A stretch of 64,000 nucleotides of DNA from Streptomyces sp. ISL-43 (GTDB taxonomy: Bacteria; Actinomycetota; Actinomycetes; Streptomycetales; Streptomycetaceae): positions 1 through 64,000 of the forward strand of contig NZ_JAGGOT010000071.1 of the NCBI RefSeq assembly GCF_018614195.1, written 5' to 3'. The position numbers and the translations under genes are program-made. A model generated the notes under the pieces. It was not told the DNA's origin and did no database searches. It saw nothing but the letters and a program-made list of their open reading frames with translations. Shown here in pieces: positions 53,290 to 61,318 of the stretch. Position 1 is the stretch's first letter, and each line of letters begins with the position of its first letter.

Positions 53290-54219
53290 ATGACTCACGC
53301 GCACACCCCCGCGCCCGCCGGTACGGACACCCGCACCCGCCCCTGGCACGGCATCATGGTCGCCACCGCGCTACCCCTGCGGGAAGACCTGAGCGTCGAC
53401 CACGACGCCTACGCCGAGCACGTGGCCTGGCTGATCGCGAACGGCTGCGACGGAGTCGTCCCCAACGGCTCCCTCGGCGAGTACCAGACCCTCACCGACG
53501 AGGAGCGCGCCCGCGTCGTCCGTACGGCCGTCGAGGCCGCCGGCGACGGCGCCCGCGTCATGCCCGGCGTCGCCGCCTACGGCAGCGCCGAATCCCGCCG
53601 CTGGGCCGACCAGGCCGCCGAGGCCGGCGCCGGATCCGTCCTGCTGCTGCCCCCCAACGCCTTCCGGGCCGACGAGGACACCGTGCGCGCCCACTACGCC
53701 GAGGTCGCCCGCGCCGGGCTGCCCGTCGTCGCGTACAACAACCCCATCGACACCAAGGTGGACCTCGTCCCGTCCCTGCTCGCCCGGCTGCACCAGGACG
53801 GCTCCATCGTCGCCGTCAAGGAGTTCAGCGGGGACGTGCGGCGCGCCTACGAGATCGCCGAACTCGCCCCGGGTCTGGACCTGCTGATCGGTGCCGACGA
53901 CGTCCTGCTCGAACTGGCCCTGGCCGGCGCCGTCGGCTGGATCGCCGGCTACCCCAACGCCCTCCCGCAGTCCTGCGCCACCCTCTACCGGGCCGCCGTC
54001 GCCGGAGACCTCGACACCGCCCTGCCGCTCTACAAGGCCCTCCACTCGCTGCTGCGCTGGGACTCCAAGACCGAGTTCGTGCAGGCCATCAAGCTCTCCA
54101 TGGACCTGGCCGGCCGCCCCGGCGGCGCCACCCGCCCGCCCCGCTTCCCGCTGACCGGCGAGGTAGAGGCCGCCGTCCGCGCCGCCACCGAGAAGGCCCT
54201 CGCCGAGGGCCTCAACTAA
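53290..54219 (+). CDS. DapA-family pyrroline-4-hydroxy-2-carboxylate deaminase
   Basis: A 309-residue N-acetylneuraminate lyase/DHDPS-fold enzyme. The Schiff-base Lys is in IVAVKEFSGDVRRAY, the conserved Tyr in VVAYNNP and the substrate loop in DGVVPNGSLGEYQTL. DapA-type enzymes in hydroxyproline clusters remove ammonia from pyrroline-4-hydroxy-2-carboxylate to give alpha-ketoglutarate semialdehyde. Position between the dehydrogenase and the epimerase makes this assignment strong. I use the ATG at 53290 with AGGGAGCTC upstream. Confidence 0.88.
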   Translation: MTHAHTPAPAGTDTRTRPWHGIMVATALPLREDLSVDHDAYAEHVAWLIANGCDGVVPNGSLGEYQTLTDEERARVVRTAVEAAGDGARVMPGVAAYGSAESRRWADQAAEAGAGSVLLLPPNAFRADEDTVRAHYAEVARAGLPVVAYNNPIDTKVDLVPSLLARLHQDGSIVAVKEFSGDVRRAYEIAELAPGLDLLIGADDVLLELALAGAVGWIAGYPNALPQSCATLYRAAVAGDLDTALPLYKALHSLLRWDSKTEFVQAIKLSMDLAGRPGGATRPPRFPLTGEVEAAVRAATEKALAEGLN

Positions 54220-54248
54220 CCACGGCGAAAAGCCAGTCAGGGGTCTCC

Positions 54249-55253
54249 ATGCGCACACGCCACATCTACCACGCGGTGGACTCGCACACCGAGGGCATGC
54301 CCACCCGGGTGATCACCGGGGGAGTCGGGGTGATCCCCGGCGCCACCATGGCCGACAAGCGGCTCCACTTCATCGAGCACCTGGACCACATCCGGACCCT
54401 GCTCATGTACGAGCCGCGCGGCCACTCCGCGATGAGCGGCGCGATCCTGCAGCCCCCGACCCGTCCCGACGCCGATTTCGGCGTCCTCTACATCGAGGTG
54501 TCGGGCCTGCTCCCCATGTGCGGGCACGGCACCATCGGGGTAGCCACCGTCCTGGTCGAGACCGGCATGGTGCCCGTCGTCGAGCCGGTCACCACCGTCC
54601 GGCTCGACACCCCCGCCGGGCTGGTGAGCGTGGACGTCCGCGTCGAGGACGGGGCGGCCACCGCCGTCACCTTCACCAACGTCCCCTCCTTCAGCGTCGG
54701 ACTCGACCTCAAGGCCGAAGTCCCCGGATACGGCACGGTCACCTACGACCTCGCCTACGGTGGGAACTTCTACGCCTTCGTCGAACTCGACGCGCTCGGC
54801 CTGCCCTTCGACCGGGAGCACGGCGACGAGCTGCTCGCCGCCGGGCTGGCCGTCATGGACGCGGTCAACGCCGGCGACAGCCGGCCCGTCCACCCCGAGA
54901 ACCCCTCCATCGCCGGGGTCAAGCACGTCTACCTCGCGGCCCCCGGCTCCGACGCCCGCCGCTCCCGGCACGCGATGGCCATCCACCCCGGCTGGTTCGA
55001 CCGCTCGCCCTGCGGTACGGGGACCAGCGCGCGCATGGCGCAACTGCACGCGCGGGGGCAGCTGGCGCTGGACACGGACTTCACCAACGAGTCCTTCATC
55101 GGCACCGAGTTCACCGGCCGCCTCATCGGGGAGACCACCGTGGGCGGGTTCCCGGCCGTCGTGCCCACCATCACCGGGCGCGCCTGGATCACCGGCACCG
55201 CCCAGTACTTCCTCGACCCGTCCGACCCCTTCCCGGGAGGATTCCTTCTGTGA
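54249..55253 (+). CDS. 4-hydroxyproline 2-epimerase (proline racemase family)
   Basis: A 334-residue cofactor-independent racemase with both catalytic cysteines: Cys91 in LLPMCGHGTIG and Cys255 in DRSPCGTGTSA. It starts RHIYHAVDSHTEGMPTRVI. It converts trans-4-hydroxy-L-proline into cis-4-hydroxy-D-proline, the substrate of the adjacent dehydrogenase. Proline itself cannot be excluded as substrate. The GTGA overlap couples it to a second, divergent family member. Confidence 0.9.
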   Translation: MRTRHIYHAVDSHTEGMPTRVITGGVGVIPGATMADKRLHFIEHLDHIRTLLMYEPRGHSAMSGAILQPPTRPDADFGVLYIEVSGLLPMCGHGTIGVATVLVETGMVPVVEPVTTVRLDTPAGLVSVDVRVEDGAATAVTFTNVPSFSVGLDLKAEVPGYGTVTYDLAYGGNFYAFVELDALGLPFDREHGDELLAAGLAVMDAVNAGDSRPVHPENPSIAGVKHVYLAAPGSDARRSRHAMAIHPGWFDRSPCGTGTSARMAQLHARGQLALDTDFTNESFIGTEFTGRLIGETTVGGFPAVVPTITGRAWITGTAQYFLDPSDPFPGGFLL

Positions 55254-56281
55254 CCACTGTTCGGACGGAGGACTACCACGCCGCCGGGGAGCCGTTCCGC
55301 ATCGTCGACACCCGCGCGGGGGGCGTGGCGCCCGTGCCCGGCGACACGGTCGCCGAGCGGTGCGCCACCGCCATCGGACCGGGCGGATCCGGCACGGCGC
55401 CGAGGCGGGGCGCCCTGGACGACGTACGACGGCTCCTCGTGCAGGAGCCGCGCGGGCACGCGGGGATGTACGGGGGCTTCGTGGTGCCGCCCGACGACGA
55501 CGGGGCCCACTTCGGGGTGCTGTTCTGGCACAAGGACGGCTACTCCACCGCCTGCGGCCACGGCACCATGGCGCTCGGCGCCTGGGCCGTGGACACCGGC
55601 CGGGTCGCCGCCCCCGACGACGGGGAGGTCCAGGTACGGATCGACGTGCCCTCGGGGCGGGTCTGCGCGACCGTGCACCGTGCGGCCGGCCGCACCACCG
55701 GGGTCACCTTCCGCAACGTCCCGGCGCGCACCAGCGCCCGCAAGGTGCCCGTCGCCACCACCCTGGGCATGGCCGAGGTCGACATCGCGCACGCCGGGGC
55801 CTGTTACGCCTCCGTCGCGGCGCGGGACCTCGGCCTGGAGGTGACCCCGGCCGAGCTGCCCTCGCTCGTGCGGGCCGGGCAGGAGATCCGGTCGGCGCTC
55901 GCCACCCACCCCGGGACCTGGCACCCGGGCGGGCCGCTGCTCTCCGGGGTCTACGGGGTGATCCTGTACGAGGAACTGCCCGACACCCCCTTCGGGCCGC
56001 ACCAGCGCAACGTCACGGTCTTCGCCGACGGGCAGATCGACCGCTCGCCCTGTGGCTCCGGCACCTCGACGCGGCTCGCGCTGCTGGCCGAGGACGGGCG
56101 GCTGGGGGAGGGCGAAGACCTGCTGCACGAGTCTGTCGTGGGCACGGTCTTCACGGGCCACGTCGCCGCGCGCGTGGCGGACGGCCTGGTCACGGAGGTC
56201 ACCGGCACGGCCTACCGCACGGGCGAACACCTGTTCACCGTCGACCCGTACGACCCGCTCGGCACCGGATTCCTGCTGTGA
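55250..56281 (+). CDS. Second proline racemase-family protein
   Basis: A 343-residue paralogue of the upstream epimerase (TEDYHAAGEPFRIVDTRAGG start), with both Cys present: Cys102 in STACGHGTMA and Cys268 in DRSPCGSGTST. trans-3-hydroxyproline dehydratases of this family usually lack the second Cys, so by residues this is a racemase or epimerase. The next gene, a pyrroline-carboxylate reductase type, nevertheless suggests a 3-hydroxyproline or D-proline branch. GTG start at 55250 fixed by the overlap. Confidence 0.87.
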   Translation: MTTVRTEDYHAAGEPFRIVDTRAGGVAPVPGDTVAERCATAIGPGGSGTAPRRGALDDVRRLLVQEPRGHAGMYGGFVVPPDDDGAHFGVLFWHKDGYSTACGHGTMALGAWAVDTGRVAAPDDGEVQVRIDVPSGRVCATVHRAAGRTTGVTFRNVPARTSARKVPVATTLGMAEVDIAHAGACYASVAARDLGLEVTPAELPSLVRAGQEIRSALATHPGTWHPGGPLLSGVYGVILYEELPDTPFGPHQRNVTVFADGQIDRSPCGSGTSTRLALLAEDGRLGEGEDLLHESVVGTVFTGHVAARVADGLVTEVTGTAYRTGEHLFTVDPYDPLGTGFLL

Positions 56282-57240
56282 TCCCCCAGCTGTCGGCCGC
56301 CGACATGGCCGGCCTGCTCACCCCGGCCGCCGCCGCGGACGCGCTGGCCGGCGTCCTGCTGGCCGGGCTGGACCCGGAGACCTGCCCGCCGCGCAGCGCC
56401 CTGCCCGTCCCGGGGGGCGGGGAACTGCTGCTGATGCCGGCAGCCACCGGGGCCTACGCGGGCGTGAAGATCGCCGGGGTGGCGCCGGGGAACCCGGCGC
56501 TCGGCCTGCCCCGGATCACCGGGTCCTACCTCCTCCTGGACGGGCCCACCCTGCGCCCGCTGGCCCTGCTCGACGGGGCGGCGCTGACCACCCTGCGCAC
56601 CCCGGCGGTCTCGGCGCTCGCGCTGCGCCACCTGGTCCCGGCCGGGCGCCCGCCGCGGCTGCTGGTCTTCGGGTCGGGGCCGCAGGCGTACGGGCACCTC
56701 GAAGCGGTGCTGGCGATGCGGCAGCTCGCCGAGGTGGTGGTCGTGGCCCGCACGGGTAGTTCGAACAGCGCCGCCGGTGCGCGGAAGCTGGCGGCGCACG
56801 CGCGGGGGCTGGGGGTCGCGGCCCGGCCGGGCGTGGCGGCGGAGGTGGCCGACGCCGACCTGGTGATCTGCTGCACCACCTCCCGCGAACCGCTCTTCGA
56901 CGGGCGCCTGATCGCACCGGGCGCGACCGTGGTCGCGGTCGGCTCGCACGAGCCTGACGCCCGCGAGGTCGACACGGCCCTGGTCCGGCGTGCGGCGGTG
57001 TACGTGGAATCGCGTGCGGCGGCACTGCGCGAGGCGGGGGACCTGCTGGTGCCGGAGGCGGAGGGGGCCATCGGCGCCGGTCATATCAGCGGCACCCTGG
57101 CCGACCTGGTCGCGGGCCGGATGCCGGCTGCGGGGGCGGCGAGTTGTCCACAGCTCTTCAAGAGTGTGGGCATGGCCTGGGAAGATCTGGCTGTGGCGGT
57201 CGCATTGTTCGAGGCCGCCGGGGAGAACAGCACAACGTGA
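56278..57240 (+). CDS. Ornithine cyclodeaminase/pyrroline-2-carboxylate reductase family
   Basis: A 320-residue OCD/mu-crystallin-family NAD(P) enzyme: GVKIAGVAPGNPALGLPRIT, LLDGAALTTLRTPAVSALAL, Rossmann turn LLVFGSGPQAYGHLEAVLAM and VVAVGSHEPDAREVD. In hydroxyproline and proline loci such proteins reduce pyrroline-2-carboxylate to L-proline, a product of 3-hydroxyproline dehydration or D-proline oxidation. The GTG start overlaps the previous stop. Confidence 0.87.
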   Translation: MIPQLSAADMAGLLTPAAAADALAGVLLAGLDPETCPPRSALPVPGGGELLLMPAATGAYAGVKIAGVAPGNPALGLPRITGSYLLLDGPTLRPLALLDGAALTTLRTPAVSALALRHLVPAGRPPRLLVFGSGPQAYGHLEAVLAMRQLAEVVVVARTGSSNSAAGARKLAAHARGLGVAARPGVAAEVADADLVICCTTSREPLFDGRLIAPGATVVAVGSHEPDAREVDTALVRRAAVYVESRAAALREAGDLLVPEAEGAIGAGHISGTLADLVAGRMPAAGAASCPQLFKSVGMAWEDLAVAVALFEAAGENSTT

Positions 57241-57250
57241 CATTGTACGC
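57236..57250. promoter_or_regulatory. Operator motif before the gntR gene
   Basis: CGTGACAT at 57236-57243, extended TTGTACG, matches 12 of 15 positions of the site at 50099. It overlaps the stop of the upstream gene and lies 47-61 bp before the regulator start, consistent with autoregulation. Confidence 0.5.
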
Positions 57251-57296
57251 TGTTCCTCCGCACGCCGGTGGTGTGAGCGGTCTCGGAGGAAATGCA

Positions 57297-58007
57297 ATGG
57301 GTGACCTGAAGCAGCACAGTCTCATCAAGGCTCAGGAACGGCTCCGCGACCAGGTCGGCCACGCCCTGCGGGCAGCCCTGATAGCGGGTGAGCTGCGCCC
57401 CGGGAGCGTCTACTCCGCCCCCGGCCTCGCGGCCGAGCTCGGCGTCTCGGCCACCCCGGTCCGCGAGGCCATGCTCGACCTGGCGCGCGAGGGCCTGGTC
57501 GAGCCCGTCCGCAACAAGGGCTTCCGGATCACCGAGGTCAGCGAGCGCGACCTGGACCAGTACACCGAACTGCGCACGATGATCGAGGTCCCGACCATCG
57601 GCCGGATCACCAAGATCGCGACCGCGGAGCAGCTGGAGGCACTGCGGCCCATCGCAGAGGAGATCGTCACCAGCGCCCGCGAGCACAACCTCATCGGGTA
57701 CCTGGAGGCCGACCGCCGCTTCCACCTGACCCTGCTGGCACTCTCGGGCAACGACCGGCTGGTCGAAACCGTCGGCGACCTGCGCAAGCGCTCCCGGCTC
57801 TACGGGCTGACCGGCCTGGACGAGGCCGGAAAGCTGGTCTCCTCCGCCGAGGAGCACGTCGAGCTCCTCGACCTGATGCTCACCGGCGACTCCGAGGCGG
57901 CCGAAGCCTGCATGACCCGCCACCTCGGCCACGTCCGCTCCCTGTGGGCCCAGGGCCGCGACGAACCGGTCGGCCGCATCCCGGGCGGCCTGGGCTCGGG
58001 TCTCTAG
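57297..58007 (+). CDS. GntR/FCD family regulator of the hydroxyproline locus
   Basis: A 236-residue regulator. The N-terminal GntR winged helix is LRAALIAGELRPGSVYSAPG with SATPVREAMLDLAREGLVEP as recognition region. The FCD effector domain has ELRTMIEVPTIGRI, EADRRFHLTLL with metal/ligand His, and HVELLDLMLTGDSEAAEACM. Start: ATG at 57297, 6 bp after GGAGGA. Its place between the catabolic and transport genes and the repeated motif in five promoters make it the probable repressor, released by hydroxyproline or an intermediate. Confidence 0.9.
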   Translation: MGDLKQHSLIKAQERLRDQVGHALRAALIAGELRPGSVYSAPGLAAELGVSATPVREAMLDLAREGLVEPVRNKGFRITEVSERDLDQYTELRTMIEVPTIGRITKIATAEQLEALRPIAEEIVTSAREHNLIGYLEADRRFHLTLLALSGNDRLVETVGDLRKRSRLYGLTGLDEAGKLVSSAEEHVELLDLMLTGDSEAAEACMTRHLGHVRSLWAQGRDEPVGRIPGGLGSGL

Positions 58008-58030
58008 GCCGGGGCCGCCGCCGGGCCCGG

Positions 58031-58494
58031 TCAGGGCCGAGGGGCCGGTTCCGCCTCGACGTGGACCTGCTTCCCACGAAAGCCGTGGTTCTCGAACAGG
58101 GCCCGGTAGCGCTCCCGCGCGGCCGGGTCCAGGAAGCCGTGGTCGACGACCACGGGCTCCCGGTCCTTCAGCAGCTCCCCGAGCTCACACCGCAACTCCC
58201 GCTCCACGTCGGCCCGCAGCCGGTCGTACGCCTCCGGGTCGAGCTCGGAGGTTCGCGCCCGAGCCGGTCCCGGAGGTCCTCGTCGAGGGACAGCCGGGTG
58301 TAGCCGCGCCGCGCCAGGTCCCGCGCGCGGGCGTCCCTGCCCGACGCGGACGGCCCGCACAGCCCGACTCGGCGTGTGCGAGCGCCTCGGCCTCGCCGCG
58401 CGCCAGGAACTCGTCGCACAGGGCGGGGGGAAGGGCGGCCCAACGCCCCGATGACCAGCCGGGTTTGGACACGGCTGGATAACAGCGGCTCCAA
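58031..58494 (-). pseudogene. Broken P-loop kinase-like gene
   Basis: Fragments of an AAA_33-type nucleotide-binding protein are split over frames. VGLCGPSASGRDARARDLAR (a Walker A lacking its Lys) with RGYTRLSLDEDLRDRLGRE reads in one frame down to about 58255. The tail SELDPEAYDRLRADVERELR, EPVVVDHGFLDPAARERYRA and HGFRGKQVHVEAEPAPRP then continues in another to a stop at 58031. The P-loop is degenerate and no start fits, so the gene is dead. It fills the interval between gntR and the transporter promoter. Confidence 0.65.
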
Positions 58495-58497
58495 CCC

Positions 58498-58529
58498 CTT
58501 GTCAGTACAATTTCACATTACTATGTTAC
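58498..58529 (+). promoter_or_regulatory. Peptide-transporter promoter with GntR-type operator
   Basis: -35 TTGTCA at 58499-58504, a 17-nt spacer with TTTCACAT, and -10 TATGTT at 58522-58527. It is identical to the collagenase promoter at 31 of 32 positions (only G/A at the tenth differs). A further GGTCACAT follows at 58531-58538. Confidence 0.7.
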
Positions 58530-58569
58530 CGGTCACATCATAGAGCGCGGCCCTTCACTGGAGTGACCC

Positions 58570-60312
58570 ATGACCAAGCGCACCCAACTCGCCCTCGCCG
58601 CCACCCTGGTGGCCGCACTCGCACTCGGCGCCTCGGGCTGCTCCGACCCCAAGAAGGGCTCCGCCGGGGGCGGCGCCTCCAACCCCGCCTCCGCCAACGA
58701 CGGGAAGGTCCTCGGCGGGACCCCCGTGAAGGGCGGCACGATCACCGTCCTGTCCAACCAGGACTTCGCCCACCTCGACCCCGCCCGCAACTGGGTCATG
58801 CCGACGATGGACCTCGGCACCCGCCTCCTCTACCGCACTCTCGTCACCTTCAAGGCCGAGCCCGGCAAGGCCGGCAGCGAGCTCGTCCCCGACCTCGCCA
58901 CCGACCTCGGCACCCCCTCCAACGGCGGCCGCACCTGGACCTTCACCCTCAAGGAGGGCGTGAAGTACGAGGACGGCTCGCCCATCAAGGCGCAGGACGT
59001 CAAGTACAACGTCGAGCGGTCCTTCGCCCCCGACCTCACCGGCGGCCCCGACTACGCGGCCCAGTACCTGGCCGGCGGCGAGGGCTACAAGGGCCCGCTC
59101 CAGGGCAAGCACCTCGACTCCGTCAAGACCCCCGACGACCGCACGATCGTCTTCGAACTGAAGCGGCCCGTCGCCGAGTTCTCCGCGACCACGACCCTGC
59201 CCACCTTCGCGCCGGTCCCCGAGGCCCAGGAGAAGGGCACCCAGTACGACGCCCGCCCGTTCTCCTCCGGCCCGTACAAGATCGAGTCGTACGACCGGGA
59301 CAAGAAGCTCGTCCTGGTCCGCAACGAGCACTGGGACGCCAAGACGGACACCGTCCGCAAGGCCTACCCGGACAAGTTCGTGGTCGTCATGGGCCTCAAG
59401 GGCGGCCAGATCGACGACCGGATCATCGCCGGCGAGGGCGCCGACGCCTCCGCCGTCCAGTGGTCCGACATGCGGCCCGAGAGCGCCCCCAAGGTGCTGC
59501 CCAAGCCGGAGGTCAAGTCGCGGCTGCTGGCCGAGTCCCAGGGCTGTACCGAGATGCTCCACCTCAACAACTCCCGCGCCCCCTTCAACGACCCCAAGGT
59601 CCGCGAGGCCATGCAGTACGCCGTGGACAAGGAGGCCGTGGTCACCGCGGGCGGCGGCCCGGCCCTCAACGAGATCGCCACCGCCTACCTGCCCCCGGCC
59701 ATGTCCGGCGGCAAGCAGGCCGACACCCTCAAGATCGCCCCCTCCGGGGACCCCGCCAAGGCCAAGGAGCTCCTCAAGGCCGCCGGCAAGGAGACCCTGA
59801 AGGTCTCGCTCGCCGTCTCCACCGGCGACAAGGGCAAGGCGGAGGCCCTCCAGCAGGGCCTGGCCCGTGCCGGCGTCGAGGTCGTCATCGACACCGTCGA
59901 CCCGGGCGCCTACTACGACGTCATCGGCGACCTCTCCACCACCCCGGACATGTCGCTCGCCGGCTGGTGCCCCGACTACCCCTCCGGCTCCACCTGGATC
60001 CCCTTCGTCTTCGACGGACGCACCATCAAGGACAAGGGCAACCAGGGCAACAACGCCCAGTTCCGCGACGACGCCACGATGAAGCGGATCGACGAGATCA
60101 ACGCCATGGCCGACGCCAAGCAGGCCAACCAGGCCTGGATCGACCTCGACGCCGAGATCATGAAGAAGTCCCCGGCCATCCCCCTCCTGCTGGAGCGCAA
60201 GCCGCTGCTCGTCGGCGCCAACATCGCGGGCGCCTACGGCCACCCCGTCTGGGTCGGCCAGCTCGACTACGCCACCATCGGCCTCAAGGACCCGTCGAAG
60301 AGCCAGGGCTGA
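58570..60312 (+). CDS. Peptide ABC transporter substrate-binding lipoprotein
   Basis: A 580-residue SBP_bac_5 (DppA/OppA) protein. The lipobox LGASGC places the lipid-modified Cys at 24. Family features include GGTITVLSNQDFAHLDPARN, FTLKEGVKYEDGSPIKAQDV and HLNNSRAPFNDPKVREAMQY. It captures peptides outside the membrane. Heading an operon with a promoter nearly identical to that of the collagenase, it most likely binds Pro/Hyp-rich collagen peptides. ATG at 58570. Confidence 0.93.
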   Translation: MTKRTQLALAATLVAALALGASGCSDPKKGSAGGGASNPASANDGKVLGGTPVKGGTITVLSNQDFAHLDPARNWVMPTMDLGTRLLYRTLVTFKAEPGKAGSELVPDLATDLGTPSNGGRTWTFTLKEGVKYEDGSPIKAQDVKYNVERSFAPDLTGGPDYAAQYLAGGEGYKGPLQGKHLDSVKTPDDRTIVFELKRPVAEFSATTTLPTFAPVPEAQEKGTQYDARPFSSGPYKIESYDRDKKLVLVRNEHWDAKTDTVRKAYPDKFVVVMGLKGGQIDDRIIAGEGADASAVQWSDMRPESAPKVLPKPEVKSRLLAESQGCTEMLHLNNSRAPFNDPKVREAMQYAVDKEAVVTAGGGPALNEIATAYLPPAMSGGKQADTLKIAPSGDPAKAKELLKAAGKETLKVSLAVSTGDKGKAEALQQGLARAGVEVVIDTVDPGAYYDVIGDLSTTPDMSLAGWCPDYPSGSTWIPFVFDGRTIKDKGNQGNNAQFRDDATMKRIDEINAMADAKQANQAWIDLDAEIMKKSPAIPLLLERKPLLVGANIAGAYGHPVWVGQLDYATIGLKDPSKSQG

Positions 60313-60334
60313 GGACGCCGGAGCCCCTGACACC

Positions 60335-61318
60335 ATGACCACCACCGCACCGGGCGCTGCCGGACCGGGCGCCGCCCGTCCGGCAGCCCCGGACGGCGCA
60401 CCGGCCGGGTCCGTCCCCCCGGGCAGCAGCCCCTGGCAGCTCGCCCGGCGGGAACTCCGCCGCCGCCCCGCCGTCCGCGTCAGCCTCTGCGTCGTCCTGC
60501 TCTTCGTCCTGATGGCCGCCACCGCCCCCTGGCTGGGCGCGCTCGGCGGCTGGTCCCCGGAGGAGTTCGACAAGTCCGCCATCGACCCCTACCTCGGGGG
60601 CCAGCCCCTCGGCTCCCTCGGCGGGATCAGCCCCGAGCACTGGCTCGGCGTCGAACCCGTCACCGGCCGCGACCTGTTCGCCCGCGTCGTCCACGGCGCC
60701 CAGGTATCGCTCCTCATCGCCTTCGCCGCCACCGCCATCGTCGTGGTGACCGGCACCGCGGCCGGGATCGCCGCCGGCTACTTCGGCGGCCGCACCGACG
60801 CCGTCCTGTCCCGCCTGATGGACCTGACCATGTCCTTCCCCAGCCTCATCTTCATGATCGCGATGCTGTCGGTGGCCAAGGACGTCAACCGCATCGTCCT
60901 GATGACCGCCGTCATCGGCGTCTTCGGCTGGCCCGGCGTCGCCCGCGTCGTGCGCGGCCAGACCTTCTCCCTCAAGCACCGCGAGTACGTGGACGCCGCG
61001 CGCGTCGGCGGAGCGAGTGCCTGGCGGATCCTGACCCGCGAGGTCCTGCCGGGCGTCTCCGGCCCGGTCATCGCCTACACCACCCTGCTCATCCCGGGCA
61101 TGATCAGCACCGAGGCCGCCCTCAGCTACCTCGGCGTCGGCGTCCGCCCGCCCACCCCGTCCTGGGGCCAGATGATCGCCGAGTCCGTGGCCTACTACGA
61201 GACCGACCCCATGTACTTCGTCATCCCGAGCCTCTTCCTCTTCCTCGCGGTCCTCGCCTTCACCCTGCTCGGCGACGCCCTGCGCGACATCCTCGACCCG
61301 AGGGGCGGCCAGACGTGA
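60335..61318 (+). CDS. dppC: Peptide ABC transporter permease, DppC type
   Basis: A 327-residue inner-membrane permease. A short N-terminal tail leads to the first transmembrane helix (VSLCVVLLFVLMAATAPWLG), then LGVEPVTGRDLFARVVHGAQ, typical of DppC/OppC, and the EAA loop in EYVDAARVGGASAWRILTRE, which contacts the ATPases. Six membrane segments are expected. It overlaps the next permease gene by 4 bp (GTGA). Confidence 0.93.
   Translation: MTTTAPGAAGPGAARPAAPDGAPAGSVPPGSSPWQLARRELRRRPAVRVSLCVVLLFVLMAATAPWLGALGGWSPEEFDKSAIDPYLGGQPLGSLGGISPEHWLGVEPVTGRDLFARVVHGAQVSLLIAFAATAIVVVTGTAAGIAAGYFGGRTDAVLSRLMDLTMSFPSLIFMIAMLSVAKDVNRIVLMTAVIGVFGWPGVARVVRGQTFSLKHREYVDAARVGGASAWRILTREVLPGVSGPVIAYTTLLIPGMISTEAALSYLGVGVRPPTPSWGQMIAESVAYYETDPMYFVIPSLFLFLAVLAFTLLGDALRDILDPRGGQT

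Noticed and set aside
57144..57152. Perfect TTGTCCACA DnaA box
   Set aside because: A single copy inside the coding sequence of the OCD-family gene is likely chance.
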